Shown here piece by piece: positions 15,950 to 26,792 of a DNA stretch of 35,361 nucleotides. The stretch's first letter is position 1. Each line of letters starts with the position of its first letter. Below the pieces are notes generated by a model. It searched no databases, was not told the DNA's origin, and was given only the letters and a program-made list of their open reading frames with translations. The translations under genes and the position numbers were made by a program. The DNA comes from Hyphomicrobiaceae bacterium (GTDB taxonomy: Bacteria; Pseudomonadota; Alphaproteobacteria; Rhizobiales; Hyphomicrobiaceae), in the NCBI GenBank assembly GCA_022844225.1, contig JALHMC010000023.1:25143-60503 (forward strand), read 5' to 3'.

Positions 15950-17827
15950 ATGTCGAGCCAGCCGTCCTACCTCGCAGGCGTCATTCTATCCTGCCTCGTA
16001 GCTTCTCTCTGGTTGTGCTCAGGCGCTTCGCCACGTGCCGAGGACGTGAGCGGCCAGCGACGCCATGCCCTATCCTTGATCGGTGCGCCGCGGCATGAAC
16101 CCGGTTTCTCGCATTTCGATTGGGTCAATGTCGCGGCCCCGAAAGGCGGCGAGATCCGCCTTCGGGCGTTTGGCACGTTCGACACCCTGAACCGCTTCGC
16201 GCCTCGCGGCATCGCGGCTGACGGCCTCGCTCGGATTGACGCCACACTGATGCTGTCCAGTCTCGATGAGCCGTCGTCAGACTACGGCTGGATCGCGGCG
16301 TGGGTATCCCATCCGCCGGACTTCGCGTCTGCTACATTCGGGCTGAGGCCCGAGGCTCGCTTCAGTGATGGCGCTCCGGTGACGCCCGAGGATGTCGTTT
16401 TCTCCCTCGATCAGCTGAAGCAGGCGAACCCCCGATTCGGCATCTACTACAAGAATGTCGTGCGCGCCGAGAAGACGGGTCCTCACGAGGTGCGTTTCGT
16501 ATTCGACGCGCCGGGCAACCGCGAGCTGCCGCTGATCGTCGGCGGGCTTCCAGTCCTTCCCCGGCATTATTGGACGGCAAAGGACGACAAGGGCGAGCCA
16601 CGCGATCTGGCGCGTGGGTCCCTCGAGATCCCGGTTGGCGCAGGACCCTATCGGGTAGCGAAGGTGGACGGCGGCCGGCGCATCGTGCTCGAGCGAATCC
16701 CCGACTGGTGGGCAAAGGATCTTCCTGTGGCCCGGGGGCAGTGGAATTTCGATCGGATTTCCCACGTTTACTACCGCGACCGTCTCCCGGCTTTCGAAGG
16801 TTTCAAGGCGGGGGAAACCGACTTCTGGCCGGAGAACAGCGCGAAGGGCTGGGCCACCGAGTTCGATTTCGAGGCCGTCAAGCGAGGCCTCGTCAAGCGC
16901 GAGGAACTGCCCGACGGCGATATCAAACCCATGCAGGGGTTCATTTTCAATCTCCGTCGCCCCCAGTTCCAGGACCGGCGCGTGCGCGAAGCCTTCAACC
17001 TCGCGTTCAACTTCGAATGGGCCAACCAGGCCATGTTTTTCGAGCAGTATCGCCGCTCGTCGAGCTACTTCGGAAACTCCGAGCTGGCCTGTCGCGGCCT
17101 GCCCGAAGGTGAAGAGCGCGCCATCCTCGAAAAGGTCGGTGACGAGCTGCCTGCCGATCTCTTCAAGGCGGAGTTCAAGAATCCCGTCAATCTTGCCCCC
17201 GACGACTTCCGTCGCCATCTCGGAAAAGCCGCACGCCTGCTCTCTGAAGCCGGTTTCGAGATGAAGGCGGGAGTGCGGACCAACGCGGCGGGCGTGAAGA
17301 TTTCCGCCGAGATGCTGCTCGTCCAGCCGAGCTTCGAGAGGTTGGTGCTCGCTTATAAGGCAGAACTCGCCAAGCTCGGCATCGATCTCAGTGTCCGCAT
17401 TGTCGACAGCGCCCAGTATCAGAGACGCGTCCGCTCCTTCGACTACGACATGATCGTCTCGGGCTTTCCGCAGTCGCACTCCCCGGGTAACGAACAGCGC
17501 GAGTTGTGGGGCTCGGCGGCAGCGTCCCAGGAGGGATCGCGCAATCTGGCCGGCATAAAAAGTCCCGCGATAGATGCCCTGATCGAGCGGCTGATCTACT
17601 CGAAGGACCGAACGGAACTCGTCACGGCGACGCGAGCCCTCGATCGGGCTCTATTGTGGGGCCACTATCTCGTGCCCCATTTCTATTCGCCGGTCTATCG
17701 CATCGGCTACTGGGATAAATTCGCTCGTCCCGGTGTCCTGCCTCGCTATGCGGGACCTACGGATGCCTTCGTGCGCACTTGGTGGTACGACGACAAGGCG
17801 GCGGCGCGGCTCGAAGCCGCCCGCTGA
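15950..17827 (+). CDS. Family 5 extracellular solute-binding protein, YejA-like (copy 1)
   Basis: A 625-residue periplasmic peptide-binding protein of the SBP_bac_5 family. A signal peptide is clear (hydrophobic residues about 7-25, cleavage near PRAED). Family blocks include 'APKGGEIRLRAFGTFDT', 'LRPEARFSDGAPVTPEDVVF', 'IPVGAGPYRV' and a C-terminal WDKFARPG. It delivers peptides, or peptide-nucleotide antibiotics such as microcin C in the E. coli Yej system, to the YejBEF transporter. ATG 15950 is preferred because the signal peptide follows it; GGGAG lies about 13 bases upstream, rather far, and in-frame ATGs at 15857 and 15881 add only an unlikely leader. It is 29 bp ahead of a second, related binding protein. 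Confidence 0.92.
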   Translation: MSSQPSYLAGVILSCLVASLWLCSGASPRAEDVSGQRRHALSLIGAPRHEPGFSHFDWVNVAAPKGGEIRLRAFGTFDTLNRFAPRGIAADGLARIDATLMLSSLDEPSSDYGWIAAWVSHPPDFASATFGLRPEARFSDGAPVTPEDVVFSLDQLKQANPRFGIYYKNVVRAEKTGPHEVRFVFDAPGNRELPLIVGGLPVLPRHYWTAKDDKGEPRDLARGSLEIPVGAGPYRVAKVDGGRRIVLERIPDWWAKDLPVARGQWNFDRISHVYYRDRLPAFEGFKAGETDFWPENSAKGWATEFDFEAVKRGLVKREELPDGDIKPMQGFIFNLRRPQFQDRRVREAFNLAFNFEWANQAMFFEQYRRSSSYFGNSELACRGLPEGEERAILEKVGDELPADLFKAEFKNPVNLAPDDFRRHLGKAARLLSEAGFEMKAGVRTNAAGVKISAEMLLVQPSFERLVLAYKAELAKLGIDLSVRIVDSAQYQRRVRSFDYDMIVSGFPQSHSPGNEQRELWGSAAASQEGSRNLAGIKSPAIDALIERLIYSKDRTELVTATRALDRALLWGHYLVPHFYSPVYRIGYWDKFARPGVLPRYAGPTDAFVRTWWYDDKAAARLEAAR

Positions 17828-17856
17828 AACGAGCCGCAGCATGCGGCGGAGGACAC

Positions 17857-19704
17857 ATGCAGCTTGCAACGACGCGCTTTCTCGCCGCCCTCACGTTCTC
17901 CGTTCTGACGCTCGGACAGAGCCCAGCGACGGCCGAGCCTCGTCACGGCCTTTCGATTTTCGGCGAGCTCAAGTACGGAGCCGACTTTAAGCACTTCGAG
18001 TACGTCAATCCGAACGCGCCGAAGGGCGGTCGCATCTCGATGGTCGGCCCCGCCGCGATCCGGACCTTCGACAGCTTCAACCCCTTCATCTTGAAGGGCG
18101 ACGCCGCTCAGGGTCTGTCCCTCCTCTACGACACGCTGATGGAAGGCGCAGGTGACGAGCCGGGCTCCGCCTATGGCTTGCTTGCAGAATCGGCCGATCT
18201 CGCGCCTGATCGCAAGAGCATCACCTTTAAACTCCGCCCGGAGGCCCGCTTCTCGGACGGCAGCCCCGTCACGGCCGACGACGTCGTCTTCACGCTCGAT
18301 ACGCTGAAAGCCAAGGGGGACCCGAGCTACCGGATCATCCTGCGTGACGTCGTCAAGGCCGAGGCCCTCGACAAACTGACGATCCGATTTGTCTTCCAGG
18401 GCGAGTTGCTGCGCGATCTTCCGTTGACCGTTGCCGGGCTGCAGATCCTTCCCCGCGCCTACTATGATACGCAACCCTTCGACGAGACGACGCTGAAGAT
18501 CCCGGTCGGATCCGGTCCGTACACCATCGGTGACTTCAAGCAGGGTGGCCACGTGACCTACAAGCGGCGCCCGGACTACTGGGCGGCCGGTCTGCCGATC
18601 AACCGCGGACGCTACAACTTCGACGAGGTGCGCTACGAATACTACCGTGATCGCACGGCCGAACTCGAGAGCTTGAAGGCGGGCGGTATCGATCTTCGCG
18701 AGGAGTTCACGGCGCGTGATTGGATCTCGGCCTACGATATTCCGGCCGTCAAGGATGGTCGGCTCATCAAGCTGACGCTGCCCGACGCGACGCCGTCCGG
18801 TGCTCAAGGCTTCTTCTTCAACACGCGCCGCGCCAAGTTTCAGGACCCTCGCGTGCGCCACGCTCTTGCGATGGCCTTCGATTTCGAGTGGACGAACGCC
18901 AACATCTTCAATGGCCTCTACACCCGCACGGAGAGCTTTTTCGAGAATTCCGACATGAAGGCGCAAGGCCCGCCCACGCCGCCGGAATTGGCGTTACTCG
19001 AGCCACACCGCGCGAAACTCCCGCCTGAGGTGTTTGGCGAGCCCTATGCGCCACCCCGGAGCGATGGGTCGGGTAGCGACCGCAAGTTGCTTCGCGGCGC
19101 CCTCAAGCTGCTGAGCGACGCCGGCTGGAAGCTCGACACCAAAGGCGGACAGCCGGTCGTCAGGAATGCCGCCGGCGAGACGCTCGACGTCGAGTTCCTG
19201 AACTCGGGCGGCCCCACCTTCGAGCGCATTATCGGCCCCTATATCAAGAACCTGGAGTCGATCGGGGTCAGGGCAACGCTGCGCAACGTCGACGCCGCGC
19301 AGTACCAGCGCCGCGTCAAGAGCCACGACTACGATGTGATCTCCACGCGCTTCACCATGCGCCTCAATCCGGGTCTCGAGTTGCTCAATTACTGGGGCAG
19401 CGAGGCGGCCTCGAACGAGGGCAGCTCCAACCATGCCGGCATAAAGGATCCCGTTATCGATGCCCTGATCGAGAAGGTCATCGCGGCCAAGTCTCGCGAG
19501 GACCTGGTCACTGCCACACGGGCAATCGATCGTGTCTTGCGCGCAGGACATTACTGGGTGCCGCACTGGTTCAAGGCAGCGCATCATATCGCCCATTGGG
19601 ACAAGTTCTCTCGGCCGGACGTGAAGCCTAAATATGCGCGAGGGATTCTCGATACTTGGTGGTACGACGAGGCGCGAGCGGCGAAGCTGAGGAACGTCAA
19701 GTGA
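17857..19704 (+). CDS. Family 5 extracellular solute-binding protein, YejA-like (copy 2)
   Basis: A 615-residue paralogue of the preceding gene product. It shares long blocks with it, including APKGGRI, RPEARFSDGSPVT and a C-terminal GSEAASNEGSSNHAGIK against GSAAASQEGSRNLAGIK in copy 1. A signal peptide (MQLATTRFLAALTFSVLTLG) probably ends at ATA-EP near residue 27. GGAGG stands 4 bases before ATG 17857, a much stronger ribosome binding site than copy 1 has, so this may be the more abundant of the two. Two binding proteins for one permease suggest a broadened or split ligand range. It is followed by yejB after 83 bp. Confidence 0.93.
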   Translation: MQLATTRFLAALTFSVLTLGQSPATAEPRHGLSIFGELKYGADFKHFEYVNPNAPKGGRISMVGPAAIRTFDSFNPFILKGDAAQGLSLLYDTLMEGAGDEPGSAYGLLAESADLAPDRKSITFKLRPEARFSDGSPVTADDVVFTLDTLKAKGDPSYRIILRDVVKAEALDKLTIRFVFQGELLRDLPLTVAGLQILPRAYYDTQPFDETTLKIPVGSGPYTIGDFKQGGHVTYKRRPDYWAAGLPINRGRYNFDEVRYEYYRDRTAELESLKAGGIDLREEFTARDWISAYDIPAVKDGRLIKLTLPDATPSGAQGFFFNTRRAKFQDPRVRHALAMAFDFEWTNANIFNGLYTRTESFFENSDMKAQGPPTPPELALLEPHRAKLPPEVFGEPYAPPRSDGSGSDRKLLRGALKLLSDAGWKLDTKGGQPVVRNAAGETLDVEFLNSGGPTFERIIGPYIKNLESIGVRATLRNVDAAQYQRRVKSHDYDVISTRFTMRLNPGLELLNYWGSEAASNEGSSNHAGIKDPVIDALIEKVIAAKSREDLVTATRAIDRVLRAGHYWVPHWFKAAHHIAHWDKFSRPDVKPKYARGILDTWWYDEARAAKLRNVK

Positions 19705-19787
19705 CATTCGGTGAGTGCTGGCGAGTAGTGGCCAGCCTGTCCCGCTGACATCGTTCCTGCTTCTCCCAACCACGGACGCAGTGCCTC

Positions 19788-20894
19788 ATGGCAGCCTATC
19801 TCATCAAGCGCTTGCTTCTCATCATTCCGACACTGCTCGGGGTGCTCACACTGACCTTCCTGTTGACGCAGTTTGCGCCGGGCGGGCCCGTCGAGCGCAT
19901 CATGGCGCAGCTCACCGGCACCGATGCCGGAGCGACCGCGCGCTTCGGGGGCGGCGGCGGCGATCTGGCAGCAGGTCGCACAGTCGGGCCGGGCGGCGAG
20001 GGCGCCACGTCCAGCTATCGGGGGTCACAAGGCCTCGACCAGAAGTTCGTCGAGGAACTGAAGAAGCAATTCGGTTTCGACAAGCCGTGGTACGAGCGCT
20101 ACGGCAAGCTCATCTGGGATTTCGCGCGCTTCGATTTCGGCCGCAGCTACTACCGGGACGTGACCGTCATCGAGCTGATCAAGGAGAAGCTGCCGGTCTC
20201 GATTTCGCTCGGCTTCTGGATGATGCTCGCAACTTATCTGATCTCAATACCGCTCGGCATCCGCAAGGCCGTGCGTGATGGCAATCGCTTCGACGTCTGG
20301 ACATCGGGCGCCCTTGTCGTTGGCTATGCCATTCCGGGCTTCCTGTTCGCCGTTCTCTTGATCGTCGTTTTTGCCGGCGGCTCGTTCTTCCAGTGGTTCC
20401 CGCGGAAGGGCCTCACCTCCGACAATTGGGAACAGCTCTCCTTGCTCGGCCAGATCACCGATTACTTCTGGCACCTCACGCTTCCCCTGATTGCCATGGC
20501 GGTCGGTTCGTTCACGACCATGACATTTCTCACCAAGAACTCGTTCCTGGATGAGATCAGGAAGCAATACGTCATCACCGCGCGCGCCAAAGGCGTGTCC
20601 GAGAACCGCGTTCTCTACGGCCACATCTTTCGTAACGCGATGCTGATCGTGATCGCCGGCTTCCCGAGCGCCTTTGTCGCTGCGTTTTTCACGGGAAGCC
20701 TCCTCATCGAGCAGATCTTCTCGCTCGATGGTCTGGGCCTCCTCGGCTTCGAATCCCTGATCAACCGCGACTATCCTGTGGTCTTCGCTACGGTCTACAT
20801 CTACGCCCTCATGGCGACCGTCCTCCACGTGCTCTCCGATTTCATCTATACGCTCGTTGATCCACGCATAGATTTCGAGACGCGGGAGGTCTAG
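19788..20894 (+). CDS. yejB: Microcin C/oligopeptide ABC transporter permease YejB
   Basis: A 368-residue inner-membrane permease of the DppB/OppB class. The first membrane helix (residues 5-28, 'IKRLLLIIPTLLGVLTLTF') is followed by a long periplasmic loop (about 30-125), with a Gly-rich part typical of YejB proteins, and then five more helices. The cytoplasmic EAA loop, which contacts the ATPase, reads 'YVITARAKGVSENRVLYGHI' near residues 263-283. The C terminus ends in the family's 'LVDPRIDFETREV'. It forms the translocation pore with YejE, whose ATG starts only 4 bp after this stop. The ribosome binding site is weak. Confidence 0.96.
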   Translation: MAAYLIKRLLLIIPTLLGVLTLTFLLTQFAPGGPVERIMAQLTGTDAGATARFGGGGGDLAAGRTVGPGGEGATSSYRGSQGLDQKFVEELKKQFGFDKPWYERYGKLIWDFARFDFGRSYYRDVTVIELIKEKLPVSISLGFWMMLATYLISIPLGIRKAVRDGNRFDVWTSGALVVGYAIPGFLFAVLLIVVFAGGSFFQWFPRKGLTSDNWEQLSLLGQITDYFWHLTLPLIAMAVGSFTTMTFLTKNSFLDEIRKQYVITARAKGVSENRVLYGHIFRNAMLIVIAGFPSAFVAAFFTGSLLIEQIFSLDGLGLLGFESLINRDYPVVFATVYIYALMATVLHVLSDFIYTLVDPRIDFETREV

Positions 20895-20898
20895 CGGC

Positions 20899-22083
20899 AT
20901 GGATGCCCGAACGGACAATGCCGCCTCGCAAGGGACGACGCCCGGCCGCCGCTTCTTCGGACGCGAACTGCGTGTGTCGCCGATCAATCGACGCCGCTGG
21001 GAGAACTTCAAGGCCAACCGCCGCGGCTACTGGAGCCTTTGGATTTTCCTTGGCCTGTTCGTGTTCAGCTTGTTCGCCGAGGTGGTAGCCAACGACAAGC
21101 CGCTGCTGGTTCGCTACAAGGGCGAGACACTATTCCCGGTTCTGGTCGACTATCCGGAGTCGAAGTTCGGTGGCTTCCTTGCCGTCACCGACTACAAAGA
21201 TCCCGTGATACTCGAGGAGATCGAGAAGGATGGCTGGATTCTGTGGCCGCCAATTCGCTACTCCTACAGCTCGATCAATAAGGACTATCCCAGACTGAAG
21301 AATGCCGAGGGCCGCTGTCTCGGCTTCCCAGGCCCCCCGCCGTGGGCGACGAGCCTCGCCAGCTGCGAAGCGCCGCCCGACCAGATCGCTCGATACGAGA
21401 CTTTCGGAAATCGCAATTGGCTCGGCACCGACGACCAGGGCCGGGACGTTGTCGCCCGCATCATTTATGGCTTTCGCCTGTCGATCATATTCGGGCTCCT
21501 CCTGACGTTGATCTCCTCGCTGATCGGCATCACAGCCGGGGCGATCCAGGGCTACTTCGGCGGTGTGGTCGATCTCGTCTTCCAGCGCATCCTTGAGATC
21601 TGGTCGGCAATCCCGTCGCTTTACGTCCTCTTGATCATCTCCAACGTGCTGGTTCCTGGCTTCTGGACGCTGCTCGGCATTCTGCTCCTGTTCCACTGGG
21701 TGAGCCTCGTTGGCGTGGTTCGCGCCGAGTTCCTGCGCGGTCGCAACTTCGAATACATCAAGGCCGCCCGCGCGCTCGGCCTGTCGAATGCGGCCATCAT
21801 GTTCAAGCACCTGTTGCCGAACGCCATGGTCGCCACGCTCACGTTCCTGCCCTTCGCGCTGTCGTCGTCCATCACCGCGCTCACTGCGCTCGATTTCCTG
21901 GGGCTCGGCCTGCCGCCCGGCTCCCCTTCGCTCGGCGAACTGCTTCTGCAGGGCAAGGGCAACCTGCAGGCGCCGTGGCTCGCACTCTCCGCGTTCTTCT
22001 CGATCGCGCTCCTGCTCGCGCTGCTGATCTTCATCGGCGAGGCCGTTCGCGACGCCTTCGATCCCAGAAAGACGTTCCGATGA
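20899..22083 (+). CDS. yejE: Microcin C/oligopeptide ABC transporter permease YejE
   Basis: A 394-residue permease of the DppC/OppC class. The cytoplasmic N terminus has the family box '[20 protein letters not shown]', then one helix (about residues 48-62) and a large periplasmic domain (about 63-180) that is longer than in DppC, as expected for YejE. The signature '[19 protein letters not shown]' precedes the core membrane helices. The EAA loop is '[20 protein letters not shown]'. GGGAGG lies 9-10 bases before ATG 20899, inside the end of yejB. Its TGA overlaps the yejF ATG (ATGA), so the two are translationally coupled. Confidence 0.96.
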   Translation: MDARTDNAASQGTTPGRRFFGRELRVSPINRRRWENFKANRRGYWSLWIFLGLFVFSLFAEVVANDKPLLVRYKGETLFPVLVDYPESKFGGFLAVTDYKDPVILEEIEKDGWILWPPIRYSYSSINKDYPRLKNAEGRCLGFPGPPPWATSLASCEAPPDQIARYETFGNRNWLGTDDQGRDVVARIIYGFRLSIIFGLLLTLISSLIGITAGAIQGYFGGVVDLVFQRILEIWSAIPSLYVLLIISNVLVPGFWTLLGILLLFHWVSLVGVVRAEFLRGRNFEYIKAARALGLSNAAIMFKHLLPNAMVATLTFLPFALSSSITALTALDFLGLGLPPGSPSLGELLLQGKGNLQAPWLALSAFFSIALLLALLIFIGEAVRDAFDPRKTFR

Positions 22084-23723
22084 CCGAGAGCGCGCCGACC
22101 GACACGTTGATCTGGGTGCGCGACCTTTCGGTCGATTTCCAGTCTGGACGCAGTTCGACGCGGGCGGTCAATCGCGTCTCGTTCACGATCGGCAAAGGCG
22201 AGACCGTGGCGCTCGTCGGCGAGTCGGGCTCGGGCAAATCGGTCTCGGCGCTGTCGATCATGCAGCTTCTCCCGTACCCGTCGGCCTCGCACCCGACCGG
22301 AGAGATCTTCTTCGAGGGCCGCGATCTTTTGAAACTTCGCGAGAGCGCCATGCGCGAGATCCGCGGCGCACGCATTTCGATGATCTTCCAGGAGCCGATG
22401 ACCTCGCTCAACCCGCTTCACACGATCGAGAAGCAGGTGGGCGAGGTTCTCCGCGAGCATCGCGGCATGACTCGCGAGGATGCACGGGAGCGCACACTGG
22501 CTCTTCTACAGCGCGTCGGCATCCAGAATCCGGCCGAGCGGCTGGATGCCTACCCGCATCAGCTTTCTGGTGGCCAGCGTCAGCGCGTGATGATCGCCAT
22601 GGCGCTCGCCAACGAGCCGGATCTGCTCATCGCCGACGAGCCCACCACCGCGCTCGACGTCACGATCCAGGCTCAGATCCTGGCCCTGCTGAAGGAGCTG
22701 CAGAGCGAGCTCGGCATGGCCATGCTCCTGATCACCCATGATCTCGGCATCGTGCGCAAGATGGCGCAGCGCGTTTACGTAATGCGCCAGGGCCGTATCG
22801 TCGAAGAAGCGCCGGTCGAGCAGATTTTCACCGCTCCGAAGCACTCCTACACTCAGCATCTGCTCGCCGCCGAGCCGAAGGGCGACCCGCCTGCCGAGAA
22901 CCCGAACGGGCCTGTCGTGATTGAGACGAGCGCCCTGAAGGTCTGGTTTCCGATCAGGCGCGGACTTATGCGCCAGACCGTCGGGCACATTAAGGCGGTC
23001 GATGGCGTGACACTCAAGTTGCGCGCCGGCGAGACACTCGGTGTCGTCGGCGAGTCCGGCTCCGGCAAGACAACGCTAGGCTTGGCCATCCTGCGCCTCG
23101 TCTCGTCCGAGGGACCGATCGTCTATCTGGGAAACCGCATCGACGGCCTCGACTCGCGCGCCATGCGCCCTCTCCGCAAGGAGATGCAGATCGTCTTCCA
23201 GGACCCATACGGCTCTCTTTCTCCACGCCTGTCCGTCAGCCAGATCATCGAGGAAGGGCTGATCATTCAGGACCGCAGCCTCGATGCCGACGCGCGCCGC
23301 GCCCGTGTCGCCAAGGCTCTGGAGGAGGTCGGCCTCGATCCCGCGACGCAGGATCGCTACCCGCACGAGTTCTCCGGCGGCCAGCGCCAACGCATCGCCA
23401 TCGCCCGCGCCATGGTCCTCGGTCCGAAGTTCGTGATGCTCGACGAGCCGACCAGTGCCCTCGACATGAGCGTCCAGGCACAGATCGTCGACCTGCTGCG
23501 CGACCTCCAGACGCGGCATGATCTCGCTTACCTCTTCATCAGCCACGACTTGCGCGTGGTGCGTGCACTGTCCAACCATGTCATCGTCATGAAGGACGGC
23601 AAGGTCGTTGAGGAGGGTCCCTCGCGCGAACTCTTCCTGCGGCCGCGGGAGGACTACACGAAGGCCTTGCTGGCCGCCGCGTTGAACCTCGAGGTCACCC
23701 ATCGAGGCGCGACGGCCGCGTAA
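22080..23723 (+). CDS. yejF: Microcin C/oligopeptide ABC transporter ATPase YejF
   Basis: A 547-residue protein with two ABC ATPase domains fused in one chain, equivalent to DppD plus DppF. Walker A motifs are GESGSGKS (residues 47-54) and GESGSGKT (about 324-331). Signature motifs are LSGGQRQR and FSGGQRQR, Walker B regions [12 protein letters not shown] and [12 protein letters not shown], and each half has its switch His (LLITHD, LFISHD). It powers peptide import through YejB-YejE. The start codon overlaps the yejE stop. It is the last transporter gene; ghrA follows after 67 bp. Confidence 0.97.
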   Translation: MTESAPTDTLIWVRDLSVDFQSGRSSTRAVNRVSFTIGKGETVALVGESGSGKSVSALSIMQLLPYPSASHPTGEIFFEGRDLLKLRESAMREIRGARISMIFQEPMTSLNPLHTIEKQVGEVLREHRGMTREDARERTLALLQRVGIQNPAERLDAYPHQLSGGQRQRVMIAMALANEPDLLIADEPTTALDVTIQAQILALLKELQSELGMAMLLITHDLGIVRKMAQRVYVMRQGRIVEEAPVEQIFTAPKHSYTQHLLAAEPKGDPPAENPNGPVVIETSALKVWFPIRRGLMRQTVGHIKAVDGVTLKLRAGETLGVVGESGSGKTTLGLAILRLVSSEGPIVYLGNRIDGLDSRAMRPLRKEMQIVFQDPYGSLSPRLSVSQIIEEGLIIQDRSLDADARRARVAKALEEVGLDPATQDRYPHEFSGGQRQRIAIARAMVLGPKFVMLDEPTSALDMSVQAQIVDLLRDLQTRHDLAYLFISHDLRVVRALSNHVIVMKDGKVVEEGPSRELFLRPREDYTKALLAAALNLEVTHRGATAA

Positions 23724-23790
23724 ACGACTGTCACCCCGTCACCTCTGTGCGCAGGCAGCGGCACATCGGTTCATTCTGAGCGGAGCTACC

Positions 23791-24747
23791 ATGTCCCTTC
23801 TCCTCATCGTCAACGGAACCGGCGAGAACTGGGGGCCGGAGCCGTGGCTCAGGCGCTTCCGTGAGCGACTGCCGGGACGCCACATCGAAATCGCGAGCGA
23901 TCAGGGGCCAGCCAAGCATGGCTTCCGCTACGCTGCCGTCTGGAAACCCGGCCCTGGCTACCTCGCCCGCTGCAACGGTCTCGAAGTGATCTTCAATCTC
24001 GGTGCGGGTGTCGACGCCCTGCTGAAGGATGCGACACTGCCGGACCTGCCCTTGGTGCGCGTCGTCAGCGAGGACCTGACCAAACGCATGACCGAGTACG
24101 TGGTGATGCATTGCCTGATGCACCATCGCCGACAACGCATGCTGGACGAAGCGCAGTCCCGTGCCGAGTGGGCCGCCAAGGACCAATGGGCCGCCTCGGC
24201 CGTCAGGGTCGGCATCCTGGGTTTGGGTGAATTGGGCCAGGATGCCGCCGAGGTGCTCGTCCGCATCGGCTTCGACGTTGCGGGATGGAGCCGGACACGC
24301 AAGTCCGTGGCCGGCGTGACATCATTCGCTGGCGAGGCCGAACTCGCGCCGTTCCTGGCCAGGACCGACATCCTCGTCGCATTGGTCCCCCTCACGTCCG
24401 ATACCGAGGGCATCCTGAACCGTAAGCTCTTCACCGGGCTCGCCCGTGATGGTCGCCTCGGCGCGCCCGTTCTGATCAACGCCGGCCGTGGCGGCCTGCA
24501 AGACGAGGCCGATATCCTCTCCTGCCTCGATGACGGCACGCTTGGCGCAGCGACGCTCGACGTCTTCCACGAGGAGCCCTTGCCGCCATCCAGTCCGTTC
24601 TGGCGCCATCCGAAGGTGACCGTTACGCCGCACAATGCCGCCGACAGTGATGCCGAGGCGATCTCGGACTACATCGTGGCCCAGATCCGCGACTTCGAAT
24701 CTGGCCAACCGCTGAGAAACGTCGTCGACCGCAAGCGCGGCTACTGA
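23791..24747 (+). CDS. ghrA: Glyoxylate/hydroxypyruvate reductase A
   Basis: A 318-residue D-isomer-specific 2-hydroxyacid dehydrogenase of the GhrA group, reducing glyoxylate or hydroxypyruvate with NAD(P)H. The Rossmann motif GLGELG is at 144-149. The catalytic residues are visible: Arg233 in NAGRGG, a Glu in DVFHEEPLP (262) and His281 in TPHNAA. Trp166-Ser167-Arg168-Thr169 follows the second Rossmann strand; basic residues there are usual in NADPH-preferring members. GGAG stands 5 bases before ATG 23791. It lies 67 bp after yejF and may be the last gene of that transcript, though a functional link to peptide import is not obvious. Confidence 0.92.
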   Translation: MSLLLIVNGTGENWGPEPWLRRFRERLPGRHIEIASDQGPAKHGFRYAAVWKPGPGYLARCNGLEVIFNLGAGVDALLKDATLPDLPLVRVVSEDLTKRMTEYVVMHCLMHHRRQRMLDEAQSRAEWAAKDQWAASAVRVGILGLGELGQDAAEVLVRIGFDVAGWSRTRKSVAGVTSFAGEAELAPFLARTDILVALVPLTSDTEGILNRKLFTGLARDGRLGAPVLINAGRGGLQDEADILSCLDDGTLGAATLDVFHEEPLPPSSPFWRHPKVTVTPHNAADSDAEAISDYIVAQIRDFESGQPLRNVVDRKRGY

Positions 24748-25009
24748 CGCCCTGAGTTCACGAGCTATTGCACTCGCCTCGAGCAACGCGCGGCCCTTCA
24801 GCGAGCGATTGCGAAGGACAAAGAGATCCAGGAGCGACAGACCTGGACGCCAGTGGCAGCGTCATTGCAGAAGACCCGTTGATCCGCGAGCGCGCGCGGA
24901 ATCGCACAAGTGTGGTCGGTACGTCAGGTCCGGACGAGAAACCTGCGCTATGCCACTGAGGATTGTCGCCAATCGTGCCGACTTGAGACCCGGCGACAAA
25001 GTGCGGGTG

Positions 25010-25573
25010 TTATGGAACCGCGCCGCCACGCCCGTTACGACGCGCCGTCAATGCTGCGATGGCGTCGGCGAGATGGACATCCGCAATGTTGAGGTCTCCC
25101 GCAGCGACCCGGATCGCATGCGCTTCCCGCAAAACGTCTGCGTGCGTGAACCCCAAAGGTGGCTCGAACTTGTAGTAGGCGAGCTCCATCAATTGCCCCA
25201 ACGGATCGCGAAAATAGAGAGAATCCATGAAGCCGCGGTCGATCTCGCCAGACGTGTTAAAACCCGCGGACGACAGCCGCTCCGCCGCCTGCGTGTAGAC
25301 CGCCCGCGAAACGATGAACGCGAGATGATGCAGGTTGCCGATGCCGTTCGGGTTGGGGCGAGCATCTCGCTGCCGATCCTCGCTGGTGAAGATCGTGATC
25401 AAGCGCCCATCGCCGGGATCGAAGTAAAGGTGATTGACCGAATGGTCGTCCAGGTTCGGCTGCTCGAAGACGAGCGGCATGCCAAGCACGCCCTCCCAGA
25501 AATCGATCGAGGTCTGGCGGTCGGCACCATTGAGAGTGATGTGATGGACGCCCTGTGTCTGAATGACGGTCAT
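25010..25573 (-). CDS. VOC-family metalloenzyme (glyoxalase/ring-cleavage dioxygenase-like)
   Basis: A 187-residue vicinal-oxygen-chelate protein with two beta-alpha-beta-beta-beta modules. The likely metal ligands are a His in GVHHITL (10 or 11), a His in NLHHLAFIV (82 or 83) and Glu130 in GQLMELAYY. The order His-His-Glu and the 'YFRDPLGQLMELA' segment resemble hydroquinone- or catechol-cleaving dioxygenases as much as glyoxalases. GGAGA lies 7 bases before ATG 25573, and the frame before it is not convincing. It is divergent from trxB (203 bp) and convergent with ghrA. The 262-bp gap on its 3' side holds nothing I can name. The substrate cannot be assigned from sequence. Confidence 0.88.
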   Translation of the reverse strand: MTVIQTQGVHHITLNGADRQTSIDFWEGVLGMPLVFEQPNLDDHSVNHLYFDPGDGRLITIFTSEDRQRDARPNPNGIGNLHHLAFIVSRAVYTQAAERLSSAGFNTSGEIDRGFMDSLYFRDPLGQLMELAYYKFEPPLGFTHADVLREAHAIRVAAGDLNIADVHLADAIAALTARRNGRGGAVP

Positions 25574-25656
25574 AGCGTGATCTCCGGCCACAACCGGCCG
25601 CTCGAGGTTGTCATTTAGCCGGCATATGGGGCGGTGCCGCCGAAACGTCGAGGTGA

Positions 25657-26742
<1,086 letters not shown>

Positions 26743-26792
26743 CGAGGACGACAGATGTGTCGCCGGCAAGATAGCTCCAGGCGGACCAATTG

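Noticed and set aside
16277..17479. 400-residue minus-strand frame inside the first binding-protein gene
   Set aside because: Shadow of the coding strand, which has a signal peptide and SBP_bac_5 motifs.
24809..25618. 269-residue plus-strand frame opposite the VOC gene
   Set aside because: It is the complement of a gene with clear metal-binding motifs and a good ribosome binding site; its own sequence matches no family.
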